Source: Rhexocercosporidium sp. MPI-PUGE-AT-0058
Lineage: Eukaryota; Ascomycota; Leotiomycetes; Helotiales
Direction: 5' to 3'
Assembly: GCA_020746875.1 (NCBI GenBank)
Contig: JAGTJL010000001.1
Span: forward strand, 1,426,001-1,490,000
Length of the DNA stretch: 64,000 bases
Below the pieces are notes generated by a model that saw only the letters and a program-made list of their open reading frames with translations, ran no database searches and was not told where the DNA came from. Positions 1 to 11,734 of this stretch are shown in pieces (the first letter of the stretch is position 1; each line of letters begins with the position of its first letter). A program made the position numbers and the translations under genes.

Positions 1-335
1 ATGAAACGGACTTGTCCTATGTGCCGAGAAGATGTCATCATGAAGGCTGATACAGGTAAGCTGTCAGATTGCGTTCTCTCCCTACGCTCATTTATATCTA
101 CGATTGATACTTTGGCGCATGACTACTTTGAGAAGAACAGCAGAACATTCTGATAATCGTTGCTAATCATCTATCTACCACAGACAACATCGACAGAGAC
201 CTAGAAAAATTCCTTCGGAAATACTTTCCCAAGGAAGTCCTCCAGAAGCAAATCGCAAACGAAACAGCGCACGGCATTGAGCAGTTCGGCCCTTATTACA
301 CCCACCCTTCCGAGAGTAACTGCGTCGTCATGTGA
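1..335 (+). CDS. RING-finger protein, C-terminal part (5' end outside window)
   Basis: Exons 1-55 and 184-335 (TGA at 333-335) give the last 68 codons. The intron at 56-183 has GTAAG, a TGCTAAT branch-point-like word near 160 and a CAG acceptor; the join is phase 1 and gives Asp. The visible start reads MKRTCPMCREDV, matching the last Cys-Pro-x-Cys pair of a C3HC4 RING, followed by an acidic/basic helix (DRDLEKFLRKYFPKEV) and the end SNCVVM. The ATG at position 1 is most likely an internal Met, since a RING needs its earlier Cys/His pairs upstream. RING proteins usually act as E3 ubiquitin ligases; that role is family knowledge. No other domain can be seen in the part present. Confidence 0.7.
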
Positions 336-1695
336 GAGACAGGCTGGTTGGTTCCAGGAGAGAAAGGAAGAGATAGCAGGAAATTGCGAATGATACCCCA
401 TCCAAAACAAGCCTTTGTATTGTATAATTTTAATGTACATAGCGTAAGCCCGAGCGTTAATGTCTATAGCCCATCTCTGTGTTGTGTGATACGATGACAA
501 GTGAACTCAGAGAAGGGCTTTGCGAAGTTGTGAGATATAAGTTATTGACGAAACCGCTAGAAATCCAGTAGACAACTCTCGAGTAGAACTTTGAGGTCAA
601 GATGATTCACAACAAGCTTTAGTAAAGCGCAGGTGCCTAGTGTAGGTAACGTTGTGTTAAGTAAGAATTTGCCAACGACTTACCCGGATGCATAAGGCTG
701 TTCTAAAATAGCGAGTACATACAATTTAAGTCTTCGGAGACTTTTCTCTCCGACGACGACTGTGTATTTATTATAAGCATTCCCAGTCGAAGTGCACTAG
801 TGTATTCTATCAAGCGATAGTCTCTTTCCCTCTCCCAGTCATGTAAACAAAAGCTTCCTTTCGATCACAATGTACTCATACACATATGCCTTCTGACTGC
901 ATACATTAGGATATGCGAGATATCAACTTTTCATATTCGGGACTATCTGCTGCACACAATCGTCTTTCCATTTGAAGCTGAGTGAAATATAAGCCATTTC
1001 TCGCCTTGTCAAGACAGAACAATCACCTGCAGATTTCAATGTCTGAACCATCAGCACGAGATAGCACTATTGCAGAGTTCACTCGCACTCCTACTCAAAT
1101 CAACGAACTCGAGAAGGACAGTGAACTTTTGCGATTAGTAAGGTAGAAAGATCCACCATACACCAGTTTCGTGGGTAGTTTATTTATCTATCTGGATTTA
1201 GTTTCGAATAAGGTGTACAAAGTAAAGCGCAATCCGGGCCCATATCCACATTACAAATAGCAGTCTCCAAGGATAGACACCTATTACATCTCGTATCCGC
1301 CATGAAAACAGGTACGAAACATGCCCCGGCTTATAATTTCTCAGGTTCGTAGGGCTTTAAACCCCCAAAACGACGATTTCTCGAGAATGGGAAGGAAAGT
1401 GTTAGCCCCAGAGTCCAAAACTTGTCCGCATGCTCAGTAAATATGTAGTCCATAGTTAGTTAAGCACAGCTGGTTTATTGGAAGTGGAGGGAGCAATAGA
1501 AGAGTGACACGGGCATGGAATGACTTTTCGCCATGACAGGAGAAATGGAGTTCGGAAATTCTAGCTCAATTCCATACGCCGGCTAGCCTGTGCTGACTGT
1601 AAACCAAACCTAGCAAGTTCACGGCTTGGTCAAATGCACGCACCCGAATGCCCAACGCCCCTTCCTAATACCAAACCAATCCCAATTCCAGTCGC
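336..1695. other. intergenic region between convergent gene ends
   Basis: Lies between the 3' end of the RING gene (+) and the 3' end of ATG4 (-). It holds only short chance reading frames. A 35-codon frame at 1039-1146 starts MSEPSARDSTIAEF and ends at TAG with no recognisable relative; it could be a leftover exon, but there is no support. The base composition is that of ordinary genic DNA here, not of the AT island. Confidence 0.5.
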
Positions 1696-3160
1696 CTAAG
1701 CATTCAATATGGTATCATCGTCATCATCGTCATCAAAGGTTTCTACCTCGTCAATAGCACCCTCACGCTCCGTACTAAGTCCTTGGAGTGGAGGCTCTTT
1801 CTCTGCAACGTGGATGACTGCCTTTCCCTGAACTTCTTGGACTGCTCGTCGCCATTCTCTCCAGTCTTTCTCATCTCGGATCAAAAAGGCAATTAGCATG
1901 CTTGGATCCATCTCCTTGATGTGGATTCGACGTAATCTCCTTGTGTGACAGGAGTCAATGTCCTCTTGAGAGTAATCCTCGATCTTCTCTGGTAAGGGTA
2001 GGGCGGGGCGAGTTTGATGGGGATCCAGGTAGAAGAAATATTGTCCTTGGACACCAATAAAGTAGTGTGAGGAGGATGGTTGTCCACTAAAGATGTATTA
2101 GCTTGATTACAATGACCCATGGATTTAAAGGCGGACCCTGCAATTCCAATAGACTGTGGCATCTGTAAAGCAGATTTCAATGCTTCCCAATAAACAGGTG
2201 TGATTTTATCGAGGCCCAGTCTCGTGCCAACCAGAATTAATGTCGGTTTGAAAGACTTGCCATCCGGCTTTGCAATCTTCATGAAGGAATCTTCATAGAC
2301 CTCCAGGCCGTCACCAGTCAAGTAAACTCGTAATTCCGAAGACTCGTGGTCATTTGTTAAGGCTCTAGACTCAGTTAGCGTGAGACATGGTCAAGAGGCC
2401 GAGGTAGTCTCACTGAATACAACGTGCTGTTGCTGAAGGTCCAAACCACTCCCCGGGATGCTTCCCACAAGCTGTTGCTCCATGTTCAACGAACTTATGA
2501 ATAGAGTAGGGTGCTTTTGGGTTGTCTGCAAACAACGATACGATCCCCCGTTCTTCCAAGCTCGCAGATCCCCGGCGCCAATCTATACAGGGCATTAGCT
2601 TTGGCAGAAATAACGATTCGAAAGAATGCTTGACCTCTACCCATTCGCAACATAACAAGAGCATTCGCAAGGAGACTCTGCCCAGATCTTATCATGCACC
2701 CCCAGCCAGTATCAGATGTAAACCCAGCTTGGTCAACTAGTTGACTTCGCAGACGAACTGATAATGACATCGACGAAGCGGCCTTTGGATCTTGCGATTT
2801 GGGGATAGTTGGAAAGTTGGAGCGGTATGTGAGCCATATTCGAGCTTCGAAATCGTCTAGAAAGGGCGAGGGCCACCCTCCGCCTCCATCTTGTTCATCA
2901 TACGCCCGCCCCGAGTTTATGCTACTAGCTGTACTGTCTGGCGGAGTGACAGGATTTGCTGGGCGGGCAGGCCCCGTAGAAGCCGATTTTATATCAGGAA
3001 GAGAGGTGGATGTCGCATCAGGCGGTCGGGGTTTCGTCGAGACCTTATATTCCTTGCCCAGGCACCATATCGGAGACCGCGCTGCAGTATCGTTTGTTGG
3101 CTCAGGATCCCAGAAATACTGCACAATCCGCTTGTATTTGCCAAAGTCAACAGTCGTCAT
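1696..3160 (-). CDS. ATG4: ATG4 cysteine protease of autophagy
   Basis: Four exons on the minus strand: 3160-2635, 2582-2414, 2364-2137 and 2086-1696, 437 aa, all joins in frame with GT-AG introns. Atg4 cleaves the tail of Atg8 and later releases Atg8 from phosphatidylethanolamine. The start [20 protein letters not shown] is the usual fungal N terminus. The catalytic Cys is C155 in [10 protein letters not shown]; the Asp and His of the peptidase C54 triad are D329 and H331 in [10 protein letters not shown]. The blocks [15 protein letters not shown] and [11 protein letters not shown] flank them. Residues about 48-95 are a low-complexity Ser/Pro/Gly insert, and the C terminus is a run of seven Asp ([13 protein letters not shown]). 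Length fits fungal Atg4. It is divergent from SQS1, sharing a 765-bp upstream region. The frame stays open upstream of 3160, but family conservation begins at the Met used here. Confidence 0.95.
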
Positions 3161-3925
3161 GTTCACTGGTTGTAGCTTTTGAGGACCGGCAGCGAAGGCA
3201 TCGACCAGACGTTGATGGGGGGTTGGATGGGAATGGCGGGGAACGTGGGGCAAGGCCAGGCAGGCAGACGATCTCGAAGTCCAGGACCTAAGTAGGTATA
3301 CCGTACAAAGAGTGAGTGGCGTTGAAGGCGAGCTGTTTGTTGTGATGATAGGTAAGAGATGTTCTGATGAGGAGACGCGGGATGTGAGACGTACAGTAGC
3401 TGTTTGTTGACTCAGAGCTGTGGGGTGGTGATTGAAGCAAAGCGAGGAGGATTGATGAGGGCGGGAGAGGCGCAGGGGGAGAGGGAGAGGGAGCTTGCAG
3501 CGTGATGGTCTGCTTCTGACCGACGACCGTGTCACTGGGCTGGGCTGAGTATAGTGTGTGTGTGTGGATTTTACATTCGAAGTATGCATGTGTAGAAAGA
3601 TATCAATCACATTTGTTCGCAAGTCAATCTTCTCGGACTTCTTTTCGTGTTTCGCCTAGGTACTTACATACTTGTGCCTTGCCTTGGTTGATGTGTTTGT
3701 TGATTGTTGAGCTGCCTTACCTTATTGGCGATAAGCTCTCGCCAAGTGTATGAGGTACGTCGTGCAGGAAACTGATGCTCGGTCCCTGAATCATTCTTCA
3801 CCAAGTGAAGCTGCTCAGACTTCACTGCTCCTTTCTGTTACCACATTTGAGGAGGAAATGTTCTCCATCTCTGGACCACGAAGTCGATAAGAACAACAAC
3901 CACCACCGTTGCTGCCGCCGCCACT
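3161..3925. promoter_or_regulatory. shared upstream region of ATG4 and SQS1
   Basis: The 765 bp between the two divergent start codons must hold both promoters and 5' UTRs. The plus strand is purine-rich near 3470-3495 (gaggg runs), which is a pyrimidine tract when read toward ATG4, common just upstream of fungal start sites. A GT run lies at about 3555-3567. Upstream of the SQS1 ATG is a CCACCACCG/CCGCCGCCACT stretch (3900-3925). No clear TATA box was seen. Confidence 0.4.
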
Positions 3926-6384
3926 ATGCCGCGGCCCAAGAAAGCAGCTTCGAAGAGGGGCAACCTGCAAGCCTCCCGCGGTGCTGATCGAAAACCAGTT
4001 GATACTTCGTTTGTACCATTCAGTGGTACTTCCGCTCCCAAAAAAGGCCATGGTGAGAATTGCTTCAGTTGGGAGTCGATCTTGGATTTGTACTGACTAT
4101 TGGACCAGCCTTCACGCTCCACGAAGAAGCTCGTAATACTGAACGCCACCCGTCATTCTGGAATACCGACCAAAGACTTCGAGATAGTAGGGTCAGTTTC
4201 GTGAGCGCTGGTAGAATCGTGCCAATCGAGCCAGAAGATACCGAAGCTGCTCTTGCAGAGATGACTCTGGAGTCCCCGAAGGCAAGTGGCGGAGAAAAGA
4301 ATGCAGATGAGGACCAAGAGCAGGAACATGAGGAGATAAAAGATGAGGCAGGGGAAGACGAGGTAGAAGAGCAATCTACACCCGAAGAACCTGCCCATTC
4401 GCCCATAGAGACCCCAGTTGATGCGGACACCTTCGATTTCGTTGTAGATACTCATGGCAGCGGGCCGATCCAAACTGGCATGCCTCCACCGAAGTTTCGC
4501 TCGGCATCACCGACACCTTCCAACTCCAGCGAAGAAGTCATCCTTTTCCGCGGACGTGGTCGGGACCAGCAAGCCAGAAGTGTTTCAAAGCCTTCTCAGC
4601 CTTCCAGAAAGATTCCCGAGAACATCGACGCAAAGATTAGAATAGTCGAGGATAAAATCCATGAGCAGACCGAATTACTCCAAGAAGTCATTGCTGAAAC
4701 TCGCACGTCTGTCCCACAAGCATCGCTAAAGAGAGTCGAGAAAGCCGATTTCGAGCCAATTCTTCCCCAAAGGTCCAATGGTCGTGGTCGCGGTCGCAGA
4801 GGAGGTCGCCGCTGTAAAAACAAGACCACCGAAAAGCTGGAAGAAGATGCCATGATTGCGGACTATATAGCCAATATGGATGAGGAGGATCCCACGTTCA
4901 GATCATTTAATCAACGTGATCTGGGTGGTATTGAAGAAGAGATCTGGCAAAACACTGAAGCTTCGTCTGGAGAAGCCACGATGGAGCCAACTCGAGCAGA
5001 TCAAGGCGGATGGAACCGGTCAGACATCGAAGACTTCGATGACTTGGGTACTTCTGATGGGGTCATGGGAGAAGTTCAAGCCATTCTGTCTAAGCGAGAG
5101 CGTGCCTCTGGTACCCAGTATCTTGTCGTGTGGGAGGACCAATCCATTGATGAGGCTCGATGGGTACCTGTCACAACGTTGACGAGTGTCGTCGCGCTGA
5201 CATTCATCGAAACCTTTGAAGCGGAGGAGAAGCTCGTCGCTGAGTTTCAAGATAATGAGGAGGAAGATACCAGCGATTCCGATGATCACCTCGAAATAGA
5301 CGTTGAGGTAGAGGAGGATGAAGACGAAGAAGATTTGATTCAGAGAAAGATTGATGGTATGACCGACGAAAGAATTGCAAGGCTGCTTTCGAAGCAAGAG
5401 GAGCTCGGTATGGGTTCTAATGAGATTCTACTCTTTGATGAGGACGAGGACGATGATGCTGATGCAGGCTTTACGCGATCATCTTTTAGAGCATCTAAGT
5501 CAACAAATGCTAAATCTTCACGTGGACTTCAGCGGGCGAAGGGCGACTTCCCATCTGCAACCCTACTAGCTGATGCATATGATGGTTTCGACGTCATGGA
5601 CTTTGACCGACCAAGTCTGAAGAAGAAGCCCAAGGGTCGCAAAGGCAAGCTTGTGCTGGACATCTCCGACTCTGAGCTTGAGGCATCCATGCAGGCAGCT
5701 TGGGATAATGACCGTGAAAAGAAGAAGGAGAGGAAGCAAGAACGCGAAGAGTTACGTGCTCAAGGTCTGCTTGGCAGCAAGAATGGCAAGGTCGATATGA
5801 AGCAGAAGTACAAGGAGGGTATGGGTATCTATGCTGTCAAGGAGGAAATCAAGAACTTCCTAATGGGAGGCAATACAACGTGGGCATTCTTTCGCTACAT
5901 GGTGACACTCAGCTGACCTTCTAGACTTTCCCTGCCTCCCATGGACAAAGCTGACCGCAAAGTCGTTCACGAGCTTGCAAATGCATTCAACCTGAAGTCC
6001 AAATCTGCAGGGAATGGTGACAACCGTTTCCCTATCCTGTACAGAACCTCCAGAACTCTGGCCTTCAACGATGGCGCTTTCGCTAAGGTTGATGCACGCA
6101 TCTCCCGTCGTTTTCTACCCCGCATGGATGTCGGTGGCAAGAGGGCTGGCGGCGGAGCAAAGCGTGCTGCTGGTACAGGTGGATTCAATCGTGCAGCTGT
6201 CAGCTACAGAGATGGTGATATCGTTGGTGGTTCTGCTCCTGAGCTTGGGGCTGATAACAGGGGTCGCGCCATGTTGGAGAAGATGGGTTGGAGCTCTGGT
6301 ACAGCCCTTGGGGCTCTAAACAACAAGGGTATCATGTTGCCAGTTTCTCATGTTGTCAAAACTACCAAAGCAGGATTGGGTTAA
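3926..6384 (+). CDS. SQS1: SQS1-type R3H and G-patch protein with a chromodomain-like insert
   Basis: Exons 3926-4052, 4109-5879 and 5925-6384 give 785 aa. Introns are 4053-4108 (GTGAGA...CCAG, phase 1) and 5880-5924 (GTGGGC...CTAG, phase 2); the second join restores TTLSLPPMDKADRK, typical of Sqs1. In yeast Sqs1/Pfa1 is a G-patch cofactor of the helicase Prp43 in ribosome assembly and splicing. Visible order: basic start MPRPKKAASKRG; conserved FTLHEEARNTERH block; long acidic Glu/Asp-rich middle; Arg/Gly patch (GRGRGRRGGRR); a segment at 361-415 resembling a chromodomain (YLVVWEDQ...ARWVP); acidic runs; R3H domain from 639 (MDKADRKVVHELA); G-patch at about 741-785 (RAMLEKMGWSSGTALG...KAGLG). 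The protein ends on the G-patch. It is convergent with H2B. Confidence 0.9.
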
Positions 6385-6840
6385 TACTCGCAACTGAGCA
6401 AAATACTGTAATTGTACTTTAGGTTGGCATTAGGTTTGTCTTGCTTTGACATCAAATGACGTTGATGATTGATGCATCCATGGAACACTTGCTTTGCAGC
6501 ATTCGGCGGACAACGCGTCAACAGAGCGCATTTCCTGTAGGAAACAGCTATAGAACATTAATAAATTAAAACCGAATCACTGCAGAAATCCGATAGTGTT
6601 GTGTTTGTTCATGTTTCAATTGTTCGTCTTCTCGATTTCCCTATCCGAAGACTTATTGTACAGCCACGTACCCCGAAAGCAGACCGTTGAAGACATATGC
6701 CCCCATAAAAAAGCAGACCATCCATAACGCATTAAAAGAGACCCGAAGATCCCGAAAGAGTTCTGACTTCATCACCAACCCAGATGACCCAAAGCCAAAG
6801 CAGATCCGGCACCTTATGAAAACCCAAACTGAAAAGCAAC
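6385..6840. other. 3' intergenic region between SQS1 and H2B
   Basis: Convergent gene ends. AT-rich words such as aataaattaaaacc near 6557-6570 could serve 3'-end formation on either strand. No gene is seen. Confidence 0.4.
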
Positions 6841-7505
6841 CTATTTTGTCGACGAGGAATACTTGGTGACAGCCTTGGTACCTTCAGAGACGGCGTGCTT
6901 GGCAAGTTCACCGGGGAGGATGAGACGGACACTGTAGATATGTCAGTATTGAAAGTGAGACGCGATGTGAGCTGGAACCTACGAGGTTTGGATCTCGCGG
7001 GAAGAAATGGTGGACTTCTTGTTGTATGCGGCAAGCTTCGAGGCCTCGGTGGCGACACGCTCAAAGATGTCTGAATATCGCGTTAGAGTTGCGATCTCAA
7101 TCTGGACCAGGTGAAGCTTACCATTGACGAACGAGTTCAGGATGGACATGGCGCGGTTGGAGATACCAGTGTCTGGGTGGACTTGCTTGAGGACTAAGAT
7201 ACCAATGTTAGTGAACGTTCGCGATGTAAGACGCAACTCGACGTGGTTGGATGAAGGCAAACTCGATTGGAGCGCGACGTTGTGGTGTTGTAAACGCGCC
7301 CAATGTTTGAAGTCTGACGCGACTTGAGGATTGAAGACTTGCCTTTGTAGATGTAAGAAGAGTATGTCTCCTTGCGCGTCTTGGTACGCTTCTTCTTCTC
7401 TCCAGTCGCGGCGGTCTTCTTGCCAGCTTCCTTCTTCTCGGCTGGAGCCTTTGAGGCAGGTGCCTTGGAGGCGGGCTTCTTCTCTGCTGCGGCCTTTGGT
7501 GGCAT
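6841..7505 (-). CDS. H2B: histone H2B
   Basis: Four exons on the minus strand: 7505-7343, 7193-7122, 7070-6983 and 6931-6841, 137 aa. H2B pairs with H2A in the nucleosome core. The N-terminal tail is Lys/Ala/Pro-rich ([20 protein letters not shown]) and the fold begins at [18 protein letters not shown], continuing through [22 protein letters not shown] to the end VTKYSSSTK; length and sequence are standard for ascomycetes. The first intron (7342-7194) uses a GC donor (AAAG|GCAAGT), which is the only way to give YIYKVLKQ in frame; introns 2 and 3 are GT-AG. It is divergent from H2A with 570 bp between starts, the usual fungal arrangement for matched supply of the two histones. Confidence 0.97.
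7194..7342 (-). other. GC-AG intron of H2B
   Basis: 149-nt intron on the minus strand, donor AAAG|GCAAGT, acceptor TATCTTAG. Apart from the C at +2, the donor is a perfect match to the strong consensus expected for GC-AG introns. Exon joining Lys54 to Val55 is fixed by the invariant H2B sequence. Confidence 0.9.
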
Positions 7506-8075
7506 TTTGGTAGATGTTTGGAGGTTGAAAAAGGGTGATGGGAAGTGATGCAGATGGGAATGAGTTTGTGACTTGGGGGGGGTTGGACTTGGACTTGGGT
7601 GCTGAGAATGGATGGCGTTGACTGTGGATGGAGGGGAGGGGGAGAGAATTGGAACGAGAAGGGCAGACCGGCGACTCTTATACTCTGGCAGTTGACCGCG
7701 ATCAGAGCCGCTAAGCTCGGATCGCTAAGCTCTGATAGGCTGGCTCCGACGCGCATTTTGGAGTGGCAGCTGCAACCAATGAGCATGTCGGGTCGGTGGT
7801 CGGTGGTCGGTGGTCGTGCCTGCCTCGCCAAAACAAAAGAGGAGGGAAGGGGAGGGGCGGGCGCGCCCAAACCATTAGCGTGCCTTATCACCCAGCTGCG
7901 CTTCCCGACTGTATAAATAAGCCCGCACCCGCCATTTCGTCGTACCTTTCAAATTCTTCTGACCATCCATCATCCAGCAAGCAACATCCACGCACGCCCT
8001 CACGCCCATCAATTTCCGTACATCAACAGCTTCATCTTTTCGCACACTTCAACCAAATCCAACAAATCACTCAAA
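7506..8075. promoter_or_regulatory. divergent H2B/H2A promoter
   Basis: 570 bp between the two histone start codons. Visible elements: the 10-mer CGCTAAGCTC twice in direct order at 7709-7718 and 7723-7732, framed by ATCAGAGC (7701) and GCTCTGAT (7729), which are inverted copies; a CCAAT word in GCAACCAATGAG near 7773-7784; tandem TCGGTGGT-type repeats at about 7791-7815; a TATA box for H2A at 7912; and a CT/CA-rich leader before the H2A ATG. The spaced repeats are candidates for binding by a shared histone-gene activator; that is inference. Confidence 0.6.
7912..7919 (+). promoter_or_regulatory. TATA box of H2A
   Basis: TATAAATA, 157 bp before the H2A ATG, in a sequence otherwise fairly GC-rich. 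Position leaves a 5' UTR of roughly 120-130 nt. Confidence 0.6.
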
Positions 8076-9456
<1,381 letters not shown>

Positions 9457-9948
9457 TCAAGCATCGAAGCTTCGCAACTTACGGGTCAAGATTGGAGCTG
9501 GCAGGTTCCTTTCGAATTTGGATCCTAGATTATACAGATAAGTTAGCCCATGGTCATCTCCTCTAGCAAAGCTCAGTGCTCTCAAATACAGCACAGGACT
9601 AACCTCCGGGTGCTGTTGGCGCATGGTATGGATCTGGGTGCTTCCACTTCTCCAATTCTGCCTCTGCCTCTTGGAACAAAGCCTGTGCATCCTCATTAGC
9701 AACATCTCCATTCCTGCAACCTAGATGACTTGCCCGCTGTTGTCTGGGGTCCTTGATATTCTTGTTTGCCTCAAATAACGACCGGATGTACATCGCCTGG
9801 CCCCTCCATAAGTATCTGTGAACGGCCCAGTCGAGTGAGAGCTTCAATGAGCGTCGGTAGAGCGACCTGGAGAAGATCAAGGTCAGCATATAAAGCTTCA
9901 ATGGCATTGGACGTGAGGAACTTACGAGACTACTTGTTTGGTCGACAT
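9457..9948 (-). CDS. complex I LYR-motif subunit (NDUFB9/B22 type)
   Basis: Exons on the minus strand: 9948-9926, 9866-9734, 9682-9604 and 9524-9457, 100 aa. This is an accessory subunit of mitochondrial NADH:ubiquinone oxidoreductase from the LYR family, which binds the mitochondrial acyl carrier protein. Visible: LYR at residues 10-12 (SSLYRRSLKLSLDWAVHR), the WRGQAMYIRSLFEANK block, and the family-typical end KWKHPDPYHAPTAPGGSKFERNLPAP. Introns 1 and 3 are GT-AG; intron 2 (9733-9683) is GC-AG and its removal gives QQRALFQEAEAELEKW, which fits the family better than the unspliced reading. It is divergent from KGD2, 351 bp away, whose product also works in the mitochondrial matrix. Confidence 0.9.
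9683..9733 (-). other. 51-nt in-frame GC-AG intron of the complex I gene
   Basis: Donor CGG|GCAAGT, branch-like TTGCTAATGAG, acceptor GCACAG. It is 51 nt long, a multiple of three, and has no stop, so retention would add 17 residues rather than end the protein. Confidence 0.8.
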
Positions 9949-10299
9949 TTTCCTGGACGTCGCGAGACGTGCTCAACAGCCACTTGCTCAGCTACAGCTC
10001 AGAACCAATTCCTTCAATCATAGACCTGCTGCGTATTCCCTGGATAGTCCTCTTCTGGTGCGAGTCGTCGAGTTTGCGTGGTGATGTCTGCTGTAGCTTC
10101 ACGCCGCTCTGGATCTTTCTGGCTGGGTCGCGAGATGTCGGAGCGTCGGCTAGCGCGATCGCTTGAATGAGGCTACTCGGAAGCATCCTGGCCTGGCCAG
10201 AGAGTTCTTGTTGTTTGACAAAGCTCAAGATCTTACCTCCTTTTTTCCTTTCCTTCAATTCCTCAACCTTCCACTCTTTCCACCTCTTATTACATCAAG
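9949..10299. promoter_or_regulatory. divergent promoter of complex I subunit and KGD2
   Basis: 351 bp between two start codons of nuclear genes for mitochondrial energy proteins. The last 60 bp before KGD2 are a pyrimidine tract (ctttccttcaattcctcaacc...), typical of fungal transcription starts. No TATA or known factor site stands out. Confidence 0.5.
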
Positions 10300-11734
10300 A
10301 TGCTGTCAAGGCGAGTCCTGGTAGCTTCGCGCTTTCTGCGTGCCTCCCGTACGCCTCAACTTCGATACCCGTTCCCAGCTGTGGCCCAGCAGTTTCGCTC
10401 CTATGCAGACAAAATCGTCAAGGTGCCAGAGATGGCCGAGTCAATTTCCGAGGGTACCCTGAAGCAGTGGTCGAAGCAGATTGGCGACTACGTTGAGCAG
10501 GATGAGGAAATTGCTACAATTGAGACTGACAAGGCACGTTTACTTTTCTCCCCGACTGTATTTCCAATCTCTAATCATTATCGTTGCAGATCGATGTCGC
10601 AGTCAATGCCCCAGAAGCCGGAACCATCAAGGAATTCCTTGCCAATGAAGAGGATACCGTCACTGTTGGACAGGACTTGGTCCGTATGGAGCTGGGAGGA
10701 GCTCCAGACGGCGGAAACAAGGAGAAGGCAAGCTCAGAACCAAAGGATGCTGCGCCCAAAGAGCAGCCAACATCGTCCGACCCAGAACCATCGAAAAAGG
10801 AAGAGTCGAAGCCTGCAAGCTCCTCTTCGCCGCATCAAGAGAAGAAGCCAGAGCCAAAGAAGGAGTCTCCTCCTAAACAGACAGAGTCCAAGGACTCGAA
10901 GTCAACCTCCGCACCTACGCTTGGCAACCGTGAGGAGAGACGTGTGAGTAGAGACTTTGCGTATCAGACTCCACAGACGCTGACAGGTGCTACAGGTCAA
11001 GATGAACCGAATGCGCCTACGCATCGCCGAACGCCTAAAACAATCACAAAACACCGCAGCCTCATTGACAACCTTCAACGAGGTAGACATGTCATCGCTG
11101 ATGGAATTCCGGAAATTGTACAAGGATGATGTTCTGAAGAAGACTGGAGTGAAGCTTGGATTCATGAGCGCCTTCTCCCGTGCCTCTGTGCTTGCAATGC
11201 GAGATATCCCTGCCGTGAACGCTTCCATCGAGGGACCAAATGGCGGGGACACCATTGTTTACCGGGACTACGTCGACATCAGTGTGGCTGTTGCAACTGA
11301 GAAGGGATTGGTTACTCCAGTTGTCCGAAACACAGAGACAATGGACCTTGTCGGCATTGAGAAGTCAATTGCAGAGTTAGGCAAGAAGGTAAGGCCTCAG
11401 TACATATTTTCTGACATTCGTACTAATCTGGTTATAGGCTCGTGACAGCAAGCTGACGATCGAGGACATGGCTGGTGGTACTTTCACCATCAGCAACGGC
11501 GGGGTCTTCGGCTCCCTCATGGGTACCCCAATCATCAACCTTCCCCAGACCGCTGTGCTTGGGTTACATGCTATCAAGGATAAGCCAGTCGTTGTTAACG
11601 GCCAGATCGTTATTCGCCCCATGATGTATCTGGCCCTGACATATGACCATCGTCTCTTGGATGGGAGAGAAGCTGTCCAGTTTCTGGTGAAGGTCAAGGA
11701 GTACATCGAGGACCCTCGACGCATGCTCTTGTAA
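10300..11734 (+). CDS. KGD2: dihydrolipoamide succinyltransferase, E2 of 2-oxoglutarate dehydrogenase
   Basis: Exons 10300-10533, 10590-10943, 10996-11388 and 11438-11734, 425 aa. E2 passes the succinyl group to CoA in the citric acid cycle, in the mitochondrial matrix. The N terminus [17 protein letters not shown] is an Arg-rich import signal. A lipoyl domain spans about 38-113 with the lipoyl-lysine K78 in EIATIETDK; a Pro/Lys/Ser/Glu linker covers about 118-190; the catalytic acyltransferase domain follows ([20 protein letters not shown] to the end), with H398 and D402 in YDHRLLDG. As in other fungal and animal E2o proteins, no separate E3-binding domain is obvious. Intron 1 is GC-AG (AAG|GCACGT...TTGCAG) and falls directly after the lipoyl-lysine codon; introns 2 and 3 are GT-AG. 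Confidence 0.96.
10534..10589 (+). other. GC-AG intron of KGD2
   Basis: 56-nt intron, AAG|GCACGT ... CTCTAATCATT ... TTGCAG. Using the GT four bases further on would shift the frame and destroy the conserved ETDKIDVAV, so the GC donor is required. Confidence 0.88.

Noticed and set aside
3161..3622. N-terminal extension of the ATG4 reading frame
   Set aside because: The frame is open to 3622, but it is low-complexity Ser/His/Arg-rich and conserved Atg4 sequence starts at the Met at 3160.
7208..7891. 227-codon frame opposite the H2B promoter
   Set aside because: Pro/Arg/Ser-rich chance frame covering H2B exon 1 in the wrong phase.
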